This document shows positions 31,741 to 45,328 of a stretch of 64,000 bases of DNA, in pieces. The position numbers and the translations under genes are program-made. The DNA is from Viscum album (Eukaryota > Streptophyta > Magnoliopsida > Santalales > Viscaceae), in contig OY728142.1 in NCBI GenBank assembly GCA_963277665.1, forward strand, positions 12,910,001-12,974,000. Direction: 5' to 3'. The notes under the pieces were generated by a model. It was given only the letters and a program-made list of their open reading frames with translations, did not search any database and had not been told where the DNA came from. Position 1 is the stretch's first letter. Each line of letters starts with the position of its first letter.

Positions 31741-34700
31741 TCCTATCTCCAAATATTATGGATTATTATAAATAAATATATATGATGGATATATATGATA
31801 TGTAAATCATGGATTAAATTTTTTATATGATTAAATATTGATATAATTAATAAAAATAAAAAGTAACAAGTTAAAACATACTCAATAAACTAGGCAATTA
31901 ACACCCGAAATAGTGAAAATAGTGAAATATTATTAGAAAATGGGATTTAAGATATTTTAATAATTTAAAATATAATATTATAAAAATTATTATGGTTATG
32001 GTATAATTTAGTGACATTTATAAAAACATTATACAAGAATTTAAAGGACATTCACCCAAAAGGAAACACAAGGTAAGGGATTTTCATCTCTGTTTTTACA
32101 TCTCCGAGATAAATGTCACATTCATCACTTACTTCTTTTGTATAGTGTTTCTAATTACCATATTTATATATTATATCATGAATAATTTTATCTTAATGGT
32201 ATTTTGAGTTTCATTTTGAATTAATTCTTCTAAGGGTATTTTATTTAAATGATACAAAGTGGTAAATAATTCCATAACCCGATTCATTTTTATTGGGTTA
32301 TATTACTTCCTCATTATAATTAGTATTCTAAGAATATATGTGTAGTAACTTTTTACTATCTATTTTTTATTTAAAATTATATTATGTTGATTTAAATTTG
32401 ACACACACAATCTATTCATTGATTGATGATCACATCAATTTTATGGTCTTTTTGTGAGTTTACTTCACAATCTCATTTTATTCGGGATTGTTTACACTTG
32501 AATTTTGATAAGAGGAAATTATTTGATAATTTTCTAATAAAACCTTTAAATTTTTATCCTCTAGTAATTAATTACCTTTATCAAGCAATAATACCATTTT
32601 TCCACTCTTTGGTACTCAAAATATTTTAGAAAATGTTTAAAAAAAAACCCGATTTCATTTCTCTCTTTAGTCAGAGAACCAGTTTTCTTTTAAAAAACCC
32701 AATTTTCTAAAAATGTTTCCAATTTTTTTTAACCTTTCAAAAACAATTTATTAAATAAATTTTTACCCTTTTTTTTTTCACAAACTTTTTCAAATGAATC
32801 TTCTTATCTTTTTCCAAAAAAAAATACTTTTCTTACCTTTTTACCATGTAAAAGGAATATTCTTTTTACCTTCTATGACATGTATAAAGTTACCTATCAT
32901 CATTTCCATAAATATTCCTTTTCAATTTTAAAAGTTTAAATTTTTATGAATTTTTTTTAAAAATTGATTTTCTAAAAGAAGGTTTTTAATTTTTTTTAAC
33001 AAAAGGATTTTTCCTCAAGAATGTTTAAAAAAATATTTTTATAGTATTTCCATTCATAAATAATAATAAGCCTTTATCCTTACTCCACTTAGGATATTTT
33101 GTATTGATACCATACTTATTATTTCTCTAGATGTTTTATGATTGATTTTTCCAAGGATAGTATTGATATTCACTAACTTGATTCCTTTTTTATTCCCCTT
33201 GAAATATTTTATTTCCTATGATCATTGAACATTGAATTTATACTAAATATCCACATCATTTATCATGGATATGATTACTGACTAAACTGTATACCATTTT
33301 TACATACAATTTTCACTTTGAAATTTATTCGATATCTAGGGAAATATTGATAAACTTGTATCTTCTATTATATAAAGATATTTGATAAAGCACATTATTA
33401 AATTGAATATTTGATATATGAGGAATTCTTTAAATAGACATGACACAGGGGAGTCCTGGTTATAGATAGCCCCTCGATGCATCAATAGTCTCATGTGATG
33501 AGTAAGTTGGATATCCTTAGTGGGGTTTTCACCTAGTATGTTATAAACTGTCTTGTGAAATGACTTAATGGTAAAGGTACTGTGTACCTAGGAAACATGA
33601 AATCTAATAATTAAGAATTTACCTCTTTTATATTCATTTATTATTTATCCATGAAGTTTTTCATATACATATCTATGGATGCATTTCATTATTAGTTCAT
33701 TGATTAAATGACATGTGTTTCAGTTATTAACTTTCTATATTTTTTATCCATTTAGTTTATTGATTATATGGAATATGTGTTTAGTTATTTACCTTTCCAT
33801 AATAAGTATTCTTGTTGATCAATTATTGATTATGCTATACATAACCCGTACTAAGAATTTGAGCTCACCCTTATTTTATTTCCGTTCCTCAAGAATATAG
33901 GATGTATACTAAGAATGATATGCAAGGATATATTGGATGAAATAAATTGATTATCTAATAAAGAAAAAAAATTATGTTTTAATTACTGTATTCATTTGTA
34001 ATACAAGACTCATGTATCTGTCTAGTTTACCAAGAATAATAAAATCTTCAGTATTTTAGGATTTTATTCCTTATAATCATGATAATATAATGGTAGTAGA
34101 CACCAGCTTCAGGCTTCTGAGGCCGAGGCACTACAAAATCTATTTAAAATCAAATTTCTATAGTAGCTAATATATTTTCAAAGATATAAAGGATCCTTTT
34201 ATAGATAAAAATTCAAAATTAAATCATAGGATTCTTGTTTTTCCATGTGTTAATAGGAGGTCATAAAGAGATCCATGGTTTTCTTAATGATTTTTTTATA
34301 ATTTATAGAAATGTTATATTAGTCTTATAATTAGTCATGATTTAGTTAAAAAATAATTCTCCATAAATCACTTAAAATAAAAAACCATGGTTTAGGAAAA
34401 AAAATGTACCAAAATAGATTATAGGTTTCCTAGAAAATGTCAAAGTATATAAATTTACAAGGTATTGAAAAATACAATATGGAATAATTAAAAAAGTAAT
34501 TTCTTCATATTTCACATGGCATAAATCTCCCAAAGATAATGTTCTTAAGAAATGTGTAGGGATTAAAAAATGAGTATAACTCTATACACTTATTCCATGG
34601 GGTTTATAACATATTACCTGATAAATAAATTTTAAATTTTAAATATTATACATATAAAAATTAGTAGTAAACACAAAATAAATCTAAGAAAAATTCAGAG

Positions 34701-36036
34701 GTAGGCAGCTATCCAATAATACTTGAGAAATTATAAGGGTTAAATTCATATTATTTATAGAGAAAAGATAACATGTTCTCAAGAGAACATAAAAAAATCC
34801 TTTAAATAAGTCAATATAATTTAGTATTATAATTATGATAGGTAAATAATCATGAAAAGATAATTATATACAATTATATTCAATTGAAAAAATAGAGTAT
34901 TTTGTGGCCTATGAAATAGATAATGAAGTAGTATAAATATCAAACATTGCCCTAAAATTTTGAATTATACCAAAAAGTGAAATTTCATCATAATATAAAT
35001 TACAAAAATATTTTAGGGGTGGTACAGTTCATGTTTTATCAGTTATAACATAGGATAAAAGTTATATACTTCAAAAAAATCATCTCATGGGGGATTTTAT
35101 TCAAATAGGTGAAATCCCAATTAGAAGAGTAGCTATAGTTTAAAATCTGGCAGACCTAAATCCTAAATCCATAACTCTATATAAGTATTATTTTCTATGT
35201 GGAAGATAACAATATATTAATAAATAGTATCCAACTCTAGTTCATGTGGGAGTGTTTTCCGAGTGGATTCTCCAGACCCAACTCAAACATGTACTTTATT
35301 ATTACCATATCATACAAACGACATGATATCTACATGATTTATAATTAACATGATAGTTACACATCTTTATTTGGTAATATATAAAAAAATTTCCTCATAT
35401 TACATGTAATATGATAAATTTTTTGAAATTACCAACAATAATGAGAACCTCACAATACCATGATAGTAATCTTAAATATATGTATTATAGTCTAGGTATA
35501 TCATTATAACTAGATGTAGATCATGTATGAAGATCAGGTGTTGGGGGATTATAATAATTAGGGCTTATTTTTATGAATTTTTCACATATATGTTCCTATA
35601 TACTAATAGTAAGACCATATGTTTTTTGTTTTATCAGATGTTACTATCTATGAGAATGTTTATTGGTCTCTTAGCATGAGATCATTATCAATGTGTATCA
35701 TTCAATCATGTATGTTAATTCATGAAAACATTCCTAATATTTTTTTATTAGAATTTTATATTATTTTGGGTTCATAATTAATAGCTTAACATTGATTCAA
35801 TGATCAATATAATATTTTTTTCCTTAGAGTATAGGGAGAAGATATCCATAGGCTTTTGAATGGGATGGCATTGCCCTAAATAAATCCATATCCATAGTAG
35901 ATAATGTAATGTCCATTTAATAAAATCAATGAAATATATATAAAGCTTAAAATAATTATTAAAAAATTTTGCATCCTACTTTATAAGATATCACAATATA
36001 AGGGGATTATATTACACATTAAGTGTTTGTATGAGG

Positions 36037-36037
<1 letters not shown>

Positions 36038-36066
<29 letters not shown>
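36038..36066. repeat. (AT)n microsatellite
   Basis: About 14 uninterrupted AT units. A shorter run is at about 30111-30129. Confidence 0.9.
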
Positions 36067-36068
<2 letters not shown>

Positions 36069-37713
36069 CTTATCTATTTATCATTAGGGTCAATGATTTT
36101 TTATAGATACCAAACTTAGTCTATGATTATGGATCATTTATATTGAGATTAAGTTCTATAGTTTTTCAAACAATGTGTATCTCAATGTTCTTGTGATTTT
36201 AATCAATTGATGTTTAAGACAATGTAGGCCCCACATGTGTGGGCCGATGAAAATATGAGTGTGTAAGATCAAAATAAATTGAATAAATGAATTAATATTT
36301 ATGTTATTCATGTTAAGAAAAATCAAAATTGAATTTATTTTAGTGTAATAAAAATCTATTTAAGTATAATTATTGAATATTAGTGAAAATGAAAAAAATA
36401 TTTATTGAATAAAAAGTATTTATACAAGGATTTTTAAACATATTCAAGATTAATAATATGAGTTAATGGTTCTTTTCTTATCACATGATAAATGAGAGTG
36501 TCACAAGTGAGTGATCAAATATTTGTAACACTTTCAATGAGTTAACATTATCATTCAAGGAAAAATGGGTTAGTTTTATGACTATATCTATTTAAAGGAC
36601 AACAATGAAATTAATTTGAGTTTAGATTAATTATAAAAAACAATTATAGTCCCATGAATATTATAATCCACTCCTTTTATTATTTTTTATATTTTTTATT
36701 TTATCTCTCAATACCTAGTGTGATATATAATGAGTAAGAACTAGAATATATTAATTCTTCTTCATGAATTGATCACATGTTCTTATCAAGGTCATTTAAG
36801 AAATGTAAAGATCTCAAAACTATTATGATATCATGAAAAGGAAATAGAATAATGAATCAAGTTGTTTTTTATATATGTTTGATATATATAGGGTTCCTAA
36901 TTTGGTTTCATTTACCTTTAGTAATCCAGTGATAAAAAAATTATTTTGGGAACATGTCATGCCACTAAGGTGTTATTTTATTATTTTGTTTAATTTCATC
37001 ATACTTGAATATCATAGTGTAATTATTTAGGGTTAAATATGATTATTGGCATAATGGAATAAGGTTATCACATAAAAAATTTCAAAAATAAAATATATAC
37101 CAGTATCTAATGATTTCATCATGCTTTGATTATTTCAATTAAATAGTTCACAAAGATGAATATTAGGGAATAATCCTAGTATAGAATATCATTCGAGATA
37201 GTATGAAGTTATTGAAATAAATATTTTACACTCTTTAAAAAGTTATGAGTTTGTGGAAAGAAAAATTATCACTATTTTGAAACTTTATTGGTTCCCCCCT
37301 AATTGTGATAATATATTCCTTCTATATTTTATAGAAGGATTAAATCCACATCATTCTAGTCACTATTTAGATGTTTCCCATGAGGGATCCTAGTTATTTC
37401 AGTTACCATCACCTCCCTTTAACTCATGTTACATAGGATTTTTTATAATAAATTAGTATCTTTTCTATCTCATTCTAAAAATAGAATATAAGATCCTCTG
37501 GGGGAAACCTATCCCTCTATTTAAAGGGAAGTTTATCCCCACCCTACCCATAAATCCTTTAAAGTCTATCATTGTATTCCAATAGTTTCCTGACAATATT
37601 TTACCATCAAATTATGATAGAGTCCATGGATTACCACTAGGAAAGTTTTGATGACCAACCACACCAACCAAATTATTTCCCTTATGGAGAGTTTACCATC
37701 ATAAATTTCCTAC

Positions 37714-38166
37714 ATGTGTAAAAAAATTGTTATTCATCACATAGATCCTTCCTTTAAAGATTCCATCAATAGGAATGGAATTCATCCCTGTATCAATGAA
37801 TTAAATTTATATGGATATCCCTCTTATGAAAATTCAAATTTTAATCACTATGAAGGCCCTCAAAATGGTGGCACATCAATCCATCATCATGAAGGTCCTA
37901 CCTATGAAGCTTTTACCAACTGGTATAAAGGACATCCTCATGTAAAGTAATTAAACTATTGTAATGTTTCTCAACATGATGGTTTAAGTATCAATTTCAA
38001 TGTAGGTTTTACCCATGATAACATATTTTTTAATCAATGTGAAGGCTATCTATATGGTGACACATCCATCCATTATAATGAAGGTCCTATCTATCAATAT
38101 TTCCCTATCCAACATGGCATTCATCCCCATATTGAATATGATATTTTATATGTGGATATTATTTAG
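37714..38166 (+). pseudogene. coding-like relic with EGP/TSIH peptide repeats
   Basis: A single frame runs 150 codons with one internal stop (37948), unusual in a region this AT-rich. The peptide is rich in His, Tyr, Asn and Pro. The segment with YEGPQNGGTSIHHHEGPTY is echoed about 70 codons later by CEGYLYGDTSIHYNEGPIY, and the DNA of the two is clearly similar, so this is a duplicated unit of over 200 bp. I do not recognise the protein. The EGP boxes loosely recall the EGPP repeats of the Tat element, but that link is speculative. Confidence 0.35.
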
Positions 38167-39355
38167 CTTGTGGTATTTTACTCAAAAGGGATGTCAAAAA
38201 TGAATTATCTTTACCTCCTAAATAACCCAATCAAATAAGGATAAAGAAAAAACTATTGATACCTATGCATCTTATGGCTTAGATAAGAAGCAGTGACTCA
38301 TGGGGATAATGGTGTGAAATATAGTGATATATAAAATCCTTAAATCTCTCTAAAGGTACATTTTTTTAGTCCTTTTGCAGTATATTATGTCTTTTAGTTC
38401 TATAAAAATGAGTATTCAAACTTTTAGATGACATTAACAATTACCCAAGTTATCAAGAATATATTACTAAGGTCCCTTATTTTAGACCAAAAAAGTTTAT
38501 TGTTACAATGATTTATAAACCTTATTTAATATTAACGTTACCTTTTATAGATATGAACTCTTAAATTCATATTTGGACTTATAAAACACTTCATTGTTGG
38601 GTGATAAAATCTCATGTACACTACTAGTTGTGCTACAAATATAATCTCCATCAATCTTACCAATTAGTATTGGCTATCTAAGCTAGGTAAGATTTGATGA
38701 TGTCATGAATAACTTTTTCTTTTCAACTACCTTAGTGGAAAATAACTGTAACATGTTAGGTATAATGATCATATTAAATAGATTCAATTTTTTTTAGTAA
38801 ATCATGATTTCCTCACTTTCAATAACATGAAATCCAATGTCATGAAATAATTGTAAATAAATTAAATAAATGTGTGTGAAAAATCATTGAGAATTATGAA
38901 AGATATATTTTACTAAAAGTTATATCTATGAAGCATTATGAATTTCTCCACTCTATCATTATAAATATGATTCTAGAATTGTTAATTATATAATGTATTT
39001 GGAATGTTTACCCAAAATTATATGTAATGTTATCAATTGAAAGGATTTAAATATGGGAAGATATTTAGATAATATTAAATAAAATTAGTTAATATTATAA
39101 ATTAATAAATCTAAAAGGATAAATTCTCAGTGGAATCATGATTTTGAAAGATTATTTTTGGAGGATACAAGTTAAATCAAGACCACTCCATATATGGGAT
39201 AAACCCAACTCAAAATCCCTGGGGAAGTTTTATCTAGATCATTTCCAAACATATCATTGATTAACATGGAATCCACTTAGATAACTAATATAATGTAACC
39301 CTTAGTTTGATATTATGATATTGATTTGGGGGTAGTTGTTTCTTAAATTCTCTAT

Positions 39356-39360
39356 ATATA
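39356..39360. other. target-site duplication, left (ATATA)
   Basis: ATATA directly precedes the left LTR and recurs directly after the right LTR (50088-50092). It lies in AT-rich DNA, so chance is possible, but it coincides with both independently derived LTR edges. Confidence 0.6.
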
Positions 39361-42316
39361 TTTCATGACCCGTCCCCCGGGGCCCATGCTGTGACTACCC
39401 TAAGCCCGCCTCCCAAAGGCCAGGGGCTGACGACTAGTGCCGAAGGTGTCAACCTACAACTGGGAGGCATTTTCCTGAGTACCTATATTCACACACACAC
39501 CCAACCACATCCCAACACACTGAAAGGGGGAAAATATCACTAAAACAAGGCTGAGTACAAGTACAACTGAAAGTAAGTGGGCCAGAATACAAACCCAACA
39601 AAGAACTGAAAATAGAAAGTATGAAAAGGAAACTCTGATGGCCATTTGTAGAAAACCGCACATGATTGTGAGAGTAGTGAAGCTACTAGAAGATGAAGTA
39701 GTATATCTTGTCCACCCAGTCCTACTAGGCCCCACTTGGTCCTAGGCCACAAAGTCCACCGTCGTAGCATCCGTTGGTCCCATCTCTCTGAGCACCCCTG
39801 TCAAAACGTCGGTCATCTACACCAGACACAACACATGTGGAAGAAGCCCATGCAGGGGTGAGTAAAACAATACTCAATAGTGACCTCAAAAAAAAGGAAA
39901 GACCCCACAATAATTCCTCAAAGTAAAGTCCAAAACACAATACAACTCACACCAAGTATATTCTAGGGTAGTAATAGTAGCATCATCAATCACATCATCG
40001 AACACCTTGGCTACTGGAGAACTCATCCTCTAGTGAGTAGAATAGGCCTGCCAAGTTACAAAGAGGTGTTTCCCACTAACCTTGGACTGCTTAGGTATTC
40101 CTATCCGTTACGTACCGTGAGCCTGTAAAGTCACAGAGAGGTGCTTACCACTAGTCATGACCTACTTAGGTACTCCTACTCCTCACGTACCATGGGCCTG
40201 AAAATTCATAGAGAGGTGATTCCCACTATGGGCCTACAAAGTCACAGAGAGGTGCTTTCCACTAGGCCAAAAGTTAGTAGTCTTTAGGTCTCAGCCATTC
40301 GTAGGGTTCTATACGTAGTTCTCTTGGGTGAACCGCTCCTCAAGCCCTTTGTCACATCTCAACTTCCATGAAAGTCACCACAGAGTCTACCAAAAGACCC
40401 ACCTCATCGAGAGGGTCTCAACGCCGTAAACGGATCGTCAATCATATGCGCGATTTGCGAGATACATGAATTTTAGTAACCAGAGGGCCGGTTGCGATGT
40501 GGCCCGGTGCGACCCGGTCAGACCGAACTGACCAACCCAGCCTGTGGGTCCTACATACCCTGGTTCATTAAGATGGACTCGACCTGACCTGGTGCGGGTC
40601 AAGGTCAGTCTGGTTTGGTTTGGCTAGTGGGCCTGGCTCAATAGGCCTCACTGGACCCGATCTGGTTGGCTGAGGGTCTAGCCCGCCGAGTCACTCGGTG
40701 ACCCGGTCTAGTCCAGCCCAGCCTGCCGGTGCGGGTCGGACCCACCGACGAGAGTTTAGACCGCCTAAGTGGGTCCCGAACGCCAGTGTGGTCTGACCCA
40801 CTGGGCTCAGGTCCAGCCTGCTGGGCAGTGGGACCGGCCTGGCCCACTGGGGGCGCGACCTACCGGCTGGGAACCAACCGTGCGATGCAGCTGGTGGTGC
40901 TGACCAACCAAGACGTGGCCTGGCTGCCATGTCTAGCTCCCCCTATGGCCCCACATGTGTGGGTCCCTTCCTCCAGCCATAGTCGATGGACCGTGGCTTC
41001 ACTAGCCATCTGGACGGCCTGGACGCGGGTTGTCCCTCCACACGGTGCCCTGCCTAACATCACATCCTATAGTGCACTTCTGTGGCTCACGAGACGTGGC
41101 TTCCCAATCAAAATAGCACACTGGTGCGGTCTGCCTCCTCCACGTGGCCAGGGAGGCTGGATGCCACCGTCAGCGTAGCGGTAAGGAGTTTAGCGGACCA
41201 CCAGACATGCTCTGGTGGTCCGTTCTTCGACCTGTCAGTGTCTGTGGCCTCTGGGGAGCACCCTCTTCATCGTGAGGATCCCAAACCTTCCTTTCCATCA
41301 TTTTGGGGGTATGACCACCAATAAATGCACATGCGGAGGTGCTTGGGCTTTGTTCATATCGGCCCGGGGCCTCCGCATTAGAGGTTTAAAGATGGGGAAG
41401 GTTTAGGGAGTTTCTGTTCAATTATTCCCTACCAAGATTTAGATCCTGAATAAAATAACCCCAAGAATAAATCACCCTCCCGCATAATACACAAATCATG
41501 GATCAACCTATTCATGGGTTGATCCGTGTTCATCATTTTTAGAAAAGGACATGGAAGAACATCAAAACAAAAACCCCTACCTCTTATCATGTCTGATGCT
41601 GCGACATTCGTCCTCGAGGGATTAATATGTCTATGTCACTTCCCGGATCCAATCTTCAAAAGGCGTCTAAGATAATTAATTTCTATCGGAGTTTGTCGTT
41701 CTTTGCTAGGGTGGAAGTCTGTCAGAGGTTTTCCAGATAATCCTCCAAATTTTTAATCCTTATTTCCCCAGTGCGTCGAACTATAAATAGGATCATGTCA
41801 CAGTGTTTCCATTATGATGTGATGTCACGTCATTACACTATTTTGTTTATAAAATAGTGTCTTTATTACACTTCATTAAAGCATTATTACGCTGTGATTT
41901 AATGAGCCATTAATGAGCCTCATTAATGCACATCGTCACTACCCTTTCCCTGCTCCATAGTATCGCCGTCCACCACTCAACTGTGAGAAAGAAAAGAAAA
42001 CAATTCTTTTAAATTATTTTATTATTTTTCTTTAAAAGTTTGAAAAATAACATTTCTTCTCGGACCTTTTCGGCTGAAGTTAGGTCATTTCTACTTGAAT
42101 CCCATTGTTCTGAATTCAACAGTGCCCTCATATTTTTAATATGATAACCAGTTCAAAATATATAAAATTACACTCACACGTTTACTGAATGTACCTTAAA
42201 AAATGTTCAAAATTATGTTCTGGGCTCTCCGGACCTCAGAATCATGTGCCATCGAATTTTCCAGTCTCAAAATAATTATATAGAAAAAAATTACATGGAA
42301 ATTCCAAGAATTTACA
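39361..42316 (-). repeat. 3' LTR of the chromovirus (left copy)
   Basis: It is 2956 bp. The minus-strand start TGTAAATTC follows the polypurine tract; the other end (39361) has lost its terminal CA by mutation. It contains a GC-rich block (about 40480-41260), a 75-bp tandem repeat (40046-40270) and a palindromic CTATAAATAG at 41781-41790. Confidence 0.85.
40046..40270 (+). repeat. 75-bp tandem repeat in the left chromovirus LTR
   Basis: GCCTG...AGTCACAGAGAGGTGCTT starts units at 40046, 40121, 40196 and 40232, that is two full 75-bp units, a 36-bp truncated unit and a last half unit. The right LTR has the same arrangement at 47843, 47917, 47992 and 48029. Confidence 0.85.
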
Positions 42317-42330
42317 TTATCTCCACCTCA
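42317..42330 (-). other. polypurine tract of the chromovirus
   Basis: The minus strand reads TGAGGTGGAGATAA and then TGTAAATTC, the start of the 3' LTR. It lies about 35 bp after the end of the chromodomain relic. Confidence 0.7.
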
Positions 42331-42365
42331 GGGATTTACATCCCCGAAATCCAAAAAAACAACTA

Positions 42366-43803
42366 AAAAAAAGATGGGGGTACTGAGCACGAATCTAAGC
42401 CTCCCACTACCATGTGCTTTCCTAGATTTTCTCGAGATACCATCAAACACGCACTAGAGTAATCGACCACCTATATAGGACCCATTACTGTCGATAATTT
42501 ATCTCTATTGGAAAATATGCAAACTTTTCCCCATCATCAATGTCTAGCTCTCCCCAGTCGATGACATGCGATGGATCATGCATGTACCTCTTCAACTGTG
42601 ACACATGGAAAAAATCATACAATCAGTGCATATTTGGGGGAATAGTTAGGCGGTATGCCACCACACCAACTCTGCTCAGGATCTAAAAAGTTCTGATAAA
42701 CCTTAGAGATAGCTTGACGGCCTAGCCAAATCTCTGTAATCCTCGTCGGGTTGAGACCTGAAGAACACCCGATCTCCCTCCTCGAACTCCAAGGGTTTTT
42801 GCCTCCCGCGAGCATAAGACTTCTGCCTGCTCTGTGCTATCCTCATACAATCCTAGATGATCTTCACCTTCTCGATGATAGCCCATAATAACTCGGGACC
42901 CATGAGTATCGACTCTCCTGGGTCTGTCCAGCATATGGGTGATCTGCAAGGCCACCCATACAAGGCCTCAAACAGTTCCATGATAATGGTGGAGTGATAA
43001 CTTTTGTGGAATGAAAACTCCACCAGTGGTAGGTGGTCCTCCTAACTACTACTAAAGTCTAGGATTTAAGCATGAAGCATGTTCTCCAAGGTATGTATGG
43101 TTCGCTCTATCTGACCATCCATCTGGGGATGAAAAGCTATGCTCAAACACAGTTGCGTCTCGAATGCCTCTTGTAATCCTTTCCACAATAGGGATGTAAA
43201 GTGGGTGTCACGATCTGAGATGATTTTAAAAGGAACCCTGTGGAGCCGCACTATCTTCTGGATGTAGAGGTGTCCCAATCCCTTGACCGATCCTTACTCT
43301 CAGATGGGTAGGAAGTGAGCCGACTTGGTGAGTCGGTTAATGATCCCCCAAATAGAGTTGTGACCTCTAGATATACATGGTAACCCCGTCACAAAGTCCA
43401 TTGAGATACCATCCCATTTCCACTCTAGTACCTCAAGTGGATGAGTCAAGCCTACTGGAACCTGGTGCTCAGCCTTCACCTGCTGAAAAGTGAGACATCA
43501 TGAAATGAACTCGGCCACTAATTTCTTCATCCCTGACCCCCAATATTGATATCAGAGGTCCTGATACATCTTTTCCACACCAAGATGTATCACTAGAGGG
43601 AAATTATGGAACTCCCTCAACACCTCCTCCTGTAATGTCACTGGCACTACAGGGCACCCTCTGAAAAGGATGATGTGCTCCCCAACTATTGAAAATCCAT
43701 CAGGATCCAGTCTTGAGGATATTTGAGCACGTAGTGCCTCACATTCAATATCCCCTAGATTTACCTCCCTGAATAGATGTAAGAGTGGGGGTGTAATAGA
43801 CAT
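42366..43803 (-). pseudogene. pol: chromovirus integrase and chromodomain
   Basis: The integrase N-terminal region lies around 43803-43550. All three catalytic positions of the core can be seen: Asp in [10 protein letters not shown] (about 43400), Asp in ISDRDTHF (about 43215) and Glu in DGQIERTI (about 43100). A GPY/F-like region follows near 42780. A chromodomain relic ends in QYPHLF near 42370, with IDWGELDIDDGEKF before it. Several stops (near 43551, 43300, 43065) and frame changes break it. Integrase inserts the cDNA; the chromodomain directs it to marked chromatin. Confidence 0.8.
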
Positions 43804-43879
43804 TGACTAAAGGTAAATAGCTTCACCATCATCCATGAAGGATATCTGCATCACAGCTAACTGCTTTGTCGCCTCACTC

Positions 43880-44595
43880 AGCAGCTGTAACCTGGTCCTC
43901 CTACTGAGCACGCCTGCCAACATGTTCTCTTTTCTAGGAGTATAGACTATCTCAAAATCATATTCCTAGAGGAACTCTATCCATCTCCGTAGTCTCAGGT
44001 TTAGGTCCTTCTGGGAGAAGATATACCTGAAACTCTTGTGGTTGTAGTAAATAGTGAACTAATCACCCATCAAGTAGTGCCTACACATCTTTAAGGTAAA
44101 GACCACTACTGATAACTCCAGGTCATGGGTCACATAGTTCTTATCATGTTGCATTAACTTCCTTAATCCATAGGTGATCACTTATCGCTCCTGCATCAGA
44201 ACACAACTAAGCCCGGTCCCTAATACGTCATAGTAAACTACATACCCAATGCCCTTCTCTGGTAGACACAAGATGGGGGCACTAGTCAGTCCCTGTCTCA
44301 GCTCTTGGAAACTCTACTGGAATTTATCCATCCACATGAAGAGATATACCTTCTATATAAATGTAGATAAGGGTGCTACTACCTTGGAAAAGTTGGGAAA
44401 AAACCTTTGATAGTAACCAACCAACCCCAAGAAGCTCTGCACCTTAGTCATGCTCATGGGTGGCTCCCAAGCAAGCACTGCCTCTATCTTTGCTGTATCT
44501 ACTAAAACTCTAGCCTTCAAGATGACGTGTCCTAGGAAATGGACCTCCCGAATCCAAAACCGAAACTTTGAGAGATTACCATAAAGTTTGTGCTC
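43880..44595 (-). pseudogene. pol: chromovirus RNase H region
   Basis: Following the RT frame, the minus strand reads THDLELSVVVFTLKMCRHYL, then YNHKSFRYIFSQKDLNLR and RKENMLAGVLSRR. This matches the gypsy RNase H pattern E-L-A-hydrophobic...HYL...DHKSL...ADALSR. The Asp of the DHKSL box is Asn here. Stops interrupt it near 44060 and elsewhere. RNase H removes the RNA template. Confidence 0.75.
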
Positions 44596-45100
44596 TTAGA
44601 GTGTATCCAGGACTATTAGAAGGTGAACAATATGCTCCTTCTCCAACACTGAGTACACCAAGATTTCATCTATGAAGGATACGACAAACCGGTTGAGGTA
44701 GGGCTTGAATATCCTGTTCATGAGACCCATGAACACTACTGGGGTGTTGTTCACGCCGAAAGGAATCACCAGGAACTCATAGTGTCCATACCAACACCTG
44801 AAGGCTGTCTTTGGTACATCCTCATCTCGTACCCAGAGATGGTGATAGACTGATCTGAGGTCTATCTTTGAGAACCACTTCTCTCCCTTTATATCATCTA
44901 AGAGATCATAAATTCTTGGCAGTGGGTACTTTTTCTTCATAGTTTCATGGTTCAGGCATCAAAATTCCATACACAACCTCAAACTCCCATCTTCCTTCTT
45001 GAAAAAAAAGTAACGAAGCTGCCCATGGTGAAACGCTGGGCCTTACGAACCCCATCTCTTCCAAGTCATCCAACTGTAACCTCAGCTCATGAAGCTTTGC
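44596..45100 (-). pseudogene. pol: chromovirus reverse transcriptase
   Basis: The 114-codon open part (44940-44596) contains [40 protein letters not shown] and the catalytic box as FIDEILVYS; the usual FIDD has become FIDE (residue 92 of the segment), which should abolish polymerisation. Just upstream the box DLEEMGFVRPSVSPWA and, after a frame change, KKEDGSLRLCMEF complete the fingers region. There are frameshifts near the A-run at 45003-45009 and a stop before KKKYP. Confidence 0.85.
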
Positions 45101-45328
45101 GGGATCCATTCAATATTTTCGTGTGGATATCGGTACCATCCTAGGGTACAGGTTGATATAGATGTCTACCTCTCTACGAGGAGGTATCCCTGGAATGTCA
45201 TTAGAAAAAAAATCCTCATAGTCATCCAACAATATAGGGAATCATGGAATCCTCTCCTCCAATGCACTCAGGGTGAGGCTAGCCAACTGGTGAGTGATTG
45301 GATAAACCCTCCTCTAAGAGAGTCTTCC

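Larger units (their letters stand above)
29650..34135 (+). repeat. old AT-rich LTR, plus orientation
   Basis: This region is homologous, in inverted orientation, to 54414-58563 and 60606-64000. Long stretches align clearly, for example 30390-30650 with the reverse complement of 57780-58020, and 33470-33560 with that of about 54900-55020. It has a TATA box (30982-30990), three core subrepeats (31325-31740) and an end reading GGCTTCTGAGGCCGAGGCA then CTACA, typical of a gypsy LTR 3' end. The left edge (about 29650) is approximate. No primer site or polypurine tract is visible beside it. Confidence 0.55.
34136..39360. other. AT-rich decayed DNA, host sequence of the chromovirus insertion
   Basis: There is no clear gene or element. 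It may be the internal part of the element whose LTR ends at 34135. It contains an (AT)n run at 36038-36066 and a coding-like relic at 37714-38166. It ends in ATATA, the target site of the chromovirus, and continues after that element at 50088. Confidence 0.45.

Noticed and set aside
40729..41178. 149-codon plus-strand frame in the chromovirus LTR, with a counterpart at 48505-48870
   Set aside because: It falls in the GC-rich block of the LTR, with similar open frames on both strands and no conserved protein.
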